The notes under the pieces: model-generated
What the model saw: the letters and a program-made list of their open reading frames with translations, nothing else
What the model was told of the DNA's origin: nothing
The model's database searches: none
Shown: positions 4,049 to 5,363 of the stretch, in pieces
Position numbering within the stretch: position 1 is the first letter of the stretch
How the letters are laid out: each line of letters begins with the position of its first letter
Source of the DNA: JASFRI01 sp050115015
GTDB lineage: Bacteria; Acidobacteriota; Polarisedimenticolia; CBDVAL01
DNA length: 5,363 bases
Reading direction: 5' to 3'
NCBI GenBank assembly: GCA_050115015.1
Contig: JASFRI010000305.1
Coordinates: 1 to 5,363, forward strand
Translations under genes and position numbers: made by a program

Positions 4049-5363
4049 CTACCCGACGACGTTCTTGATCACGTCGACCGAGATCACGACGCCCATCAGG
4101 GTCACGAGGAACAGGAAGCCGGCCTGGATGAGCCGCTCCTTCACCGCCAGGGTGAAGTCGCGGCGCAGGATCCCCTCGAGCAGCAGGACGAAGATATGAC
4201 CGCCGTCCAGGACGGGGATCGGCAGGAGGTTGAGGACGCCGAGCTGCAGGCTGACGAGGGCCATGAACGTGAAGAACGTGCGCCACCCGCTGCGCAGGGC
4301 CTCGCCGCTGAACCGTGCGATGTCCACCGGCCCCGACATCGCGCGGACCCCGATGGTCCCGCCGAACACCTTGAAGTTGCGGATGGTGCGGAACAGCAGC
4401 CCGGCGGAGCTCCAGTTGGTCTCGAGGCTCGCCCTGAGGGCACCCAGGGGCGTGGTCGGCTGCAGGGAAACGTGCACCGTGAAGGTGGCACCGATCCGGC
4501 CATGACCACCCTGGTTCGCCGGGACCACCTCGAGGTCGACGAGGTTCCCGTCCCGGAGCATGCGGATCGACAGTGCCTTGCCCGGGCTGGTCTTCACCGC
4601 CTCGTCGAAGCGAGCGTAGTCGTAGACCCGCTCCTCCCCCAGGCCCCAGAGCTCGTCGCCGATCTCGATGCCCCCGGCCTCCGCCGGTGATCCCGGCTCG
4701 ACCGCCGCGACGTAGGTCGCGGCGTACGGGAGGATGCCGACGTATCCCATGCCGTAACGCTCGCGGGCATCGTCCATGGGCGGCGTGCCGATCCGGATCG
4801 GCAGCACGAGATCCTCATCGCCGCGGTGAACCTCGATCTCGGTCTGCGTGTTGGGCTGCAGCTGCACCTGGGTGCTGAACTCCAGCCAGGTGGGCACCTC
4901 CTTGCCACCGAGAGCGAGGATTCGATCCCCCGGACGCAGCCCCGCCTCCGCCGCGGGGGAGTCGGGAGCCACCATGGCGACGACCGGGGGCTCGTCGAAG
5001 TAGGCGGGCTGCTGGATGCCCATCATGAAAAGCACCCAGAAGATCCCGACGGCCAGCAGGAGGTTCATCCCCGCGCCCATCACCAGGACGGCCAGGCGTA
5101 CCGGCTTGGAGCGCGACAGGAACTCCTCCGGACTGCCGCTGAGGGACTCGTCGGGCTGCTCCCCCAGCATCTTGACGTAGCCCCCGAGGGGAATGGCGGA
5201 GATCTGGTAGCGGGTGTGCCCCCGCCGGAAACCCACCAGGCTCGGCCCGAAGCCCAGCGAGAAGGTCTCGACCCGGATCCCGAAGAGCTTCGCCACGAAG
5301 AAGTGACCGAATTCGTGGATGAAGATCAGCGCCCCGAGCACCAGCACGAACGCCAGGAGGTAC
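4049..5363 (-). CDS. rseP: RseP/RasP-type site-2 intramembrane zinc metalloprotease (5' end beyond window)
   Basis: This membrane-embedded protease of the M50 site-2 family cleaves transmembrane substrates such as anti-sigma factors and remnant signal peptides. The frame is open to the window edge (it begins YLLAFVLVLG, normal for the first helix), so only a few residues are missing; a GTG at 5347 is not the real start. With 437 residues visible it is close to the family length of about 450. Counting from the GTG at 5347, these elements are seen: zinc-binding HEFGH (11-15), AIPLGGYVKMLGE (51-63), and a second membrane segment MGAGMNLLLAVGIFWVLFMM. Two PDZ domains follow, at about 121-187 (SPAAEAGLRPGDRIL) and 208-277 (SPAEAGGIEIGDELW). 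The core ends with NLLPIPVLDGGH, where the LDG aspartate (381) is the third zinc ligand, and then the last membrane helices. All catalytic residues are present. It converges on the 68-residue gene. Confidence 0.96.
   Translation of the reverse strand, partial: YLLAFVLVLGALIFIHEFGHFFVAKLFGIRVETFSLGFGPSLVGFRRGHTRYQISAIPLGGYVKMLGEQPDESLSGSPEEFLSRSKPVRLAVLVMGAGMNLLLAVGIFWVLFMMGIQQPAYFDEPPVVAMVAPDSPAAEAGLRPGDRILALGGKEVPTWLEFSTQVQLQPNTQTEIEVHRGDEDLVLPIRIGTPPMDDARERYGMGYVGILPYAATYVAAVEPGSPAEAGGIEIGDELWGLGEERVYDYARFDEAVKTSPGKALSIRMLRDGNLVDLEVVPANQGGHGRIGATFTVHVSLQPTTPLGALRASLETNWSSAGLLFRTIRNFKVFGGTIGVRAMSGPVDIARFSGEALRSGWRTFFTFMALVSLQLGVLNLLPIPVLDGGHIFVLLLEGILRRDFTLAVKERLIQAGFLFLVTLMGVVISVDVIKNVVG

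Noticed and set aside
4025..4058. Bidirectional terminator between the 68-residue gene and rseP (CGTCGG/CCGACG with inner GGCC/GGCC)
   Set aside because: The outer stem is only 6 bp and encloses a large, imperfect interior, and there is no T-run on either side. In DNA this G+C-rich such pairings are common.
5341..5347. GTG at 5347 as the start of rseP
   Set aside because: The frame is open to the window end, and the upstream residues YLLAF continue the first membrane helix expected of the family, so the true start lies outside.

Overview
The window is a G+C-rich bacterial chromosomal segment with strong G/C bias at third codon positions. Almost everything is read from the minus strand. It looks like core genome of a free-living, respiring bacterium with an RseP-type intramembrane protease, pseudopilin-like and competence-type proteins, and haem/cytochrome c genes. 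No insertion sequence, phage gene, CRISPR array or rRNA/tRNA gene is visible. The phylum cannot be fixed from the sequence alone. The gene order would suit one of the less-studied G+C-rich phyla, but that is a guess.

In the direction of transcription of the minus strand (high to low coordinates), the layout is as follows. (1) RseP/RasP-type site-2 protease, 5363-4049, lacking only its first few residues at the window edge. (2) A regulatory and small-gene region at 4048-3594. It holds a probable 68-residue plus-strand gene with a CxxC...HxxxH pattern (3827-4033), a weak promoter for it, a tandem 10-bp direct repeat, and a sigma-54-type promoter pointing the other way. (3) A 98-residue protein of unknown function (3593-3297), which that sigma-54-like promoter would serve. 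(4) A 344-bp non-coding stretch (3296-2953) containing two perfect long inverted repeats and several smaller hairpins. (5) A compact gene cluster: secreted ComEA-like helix-hairpin-helix protein (2952-2644), GspH/FimT-like pseudopilin (2592-2026), four-helix-bundle protein of the 23S rRNA-intervening-sequence family (2029-1610), CcsA/HemX-family membrane protein (1545-751) and hemA (754 to the window start, C-terminus cut off). The pseudopilin/four-helix and CcsA/hemA pairs each overlap by 4 bp (ATGA), which points to translational coupling.

Functionally, hemA makes the first committed tetrapyrrole precursor from glutamyl-tRNA. The adjacent CcsA/HemX protein either handles haem for cytochrome c assembly or modulates HemA. 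ComEA and the pseudopilin fit a DNA-uptake or type IV pilus/type II secretion theme. The four-helix protein has no known role.

The least ordinary points are a pseudopilin whose start codon sits exactly where the mature +1 residue should be, so that it has no prepilin leader. Also notable are a sigma-54-like promoter with an enhancer-like tandem repeat in front of an unknown gene, and the hairpin-rich spacer before comEA.
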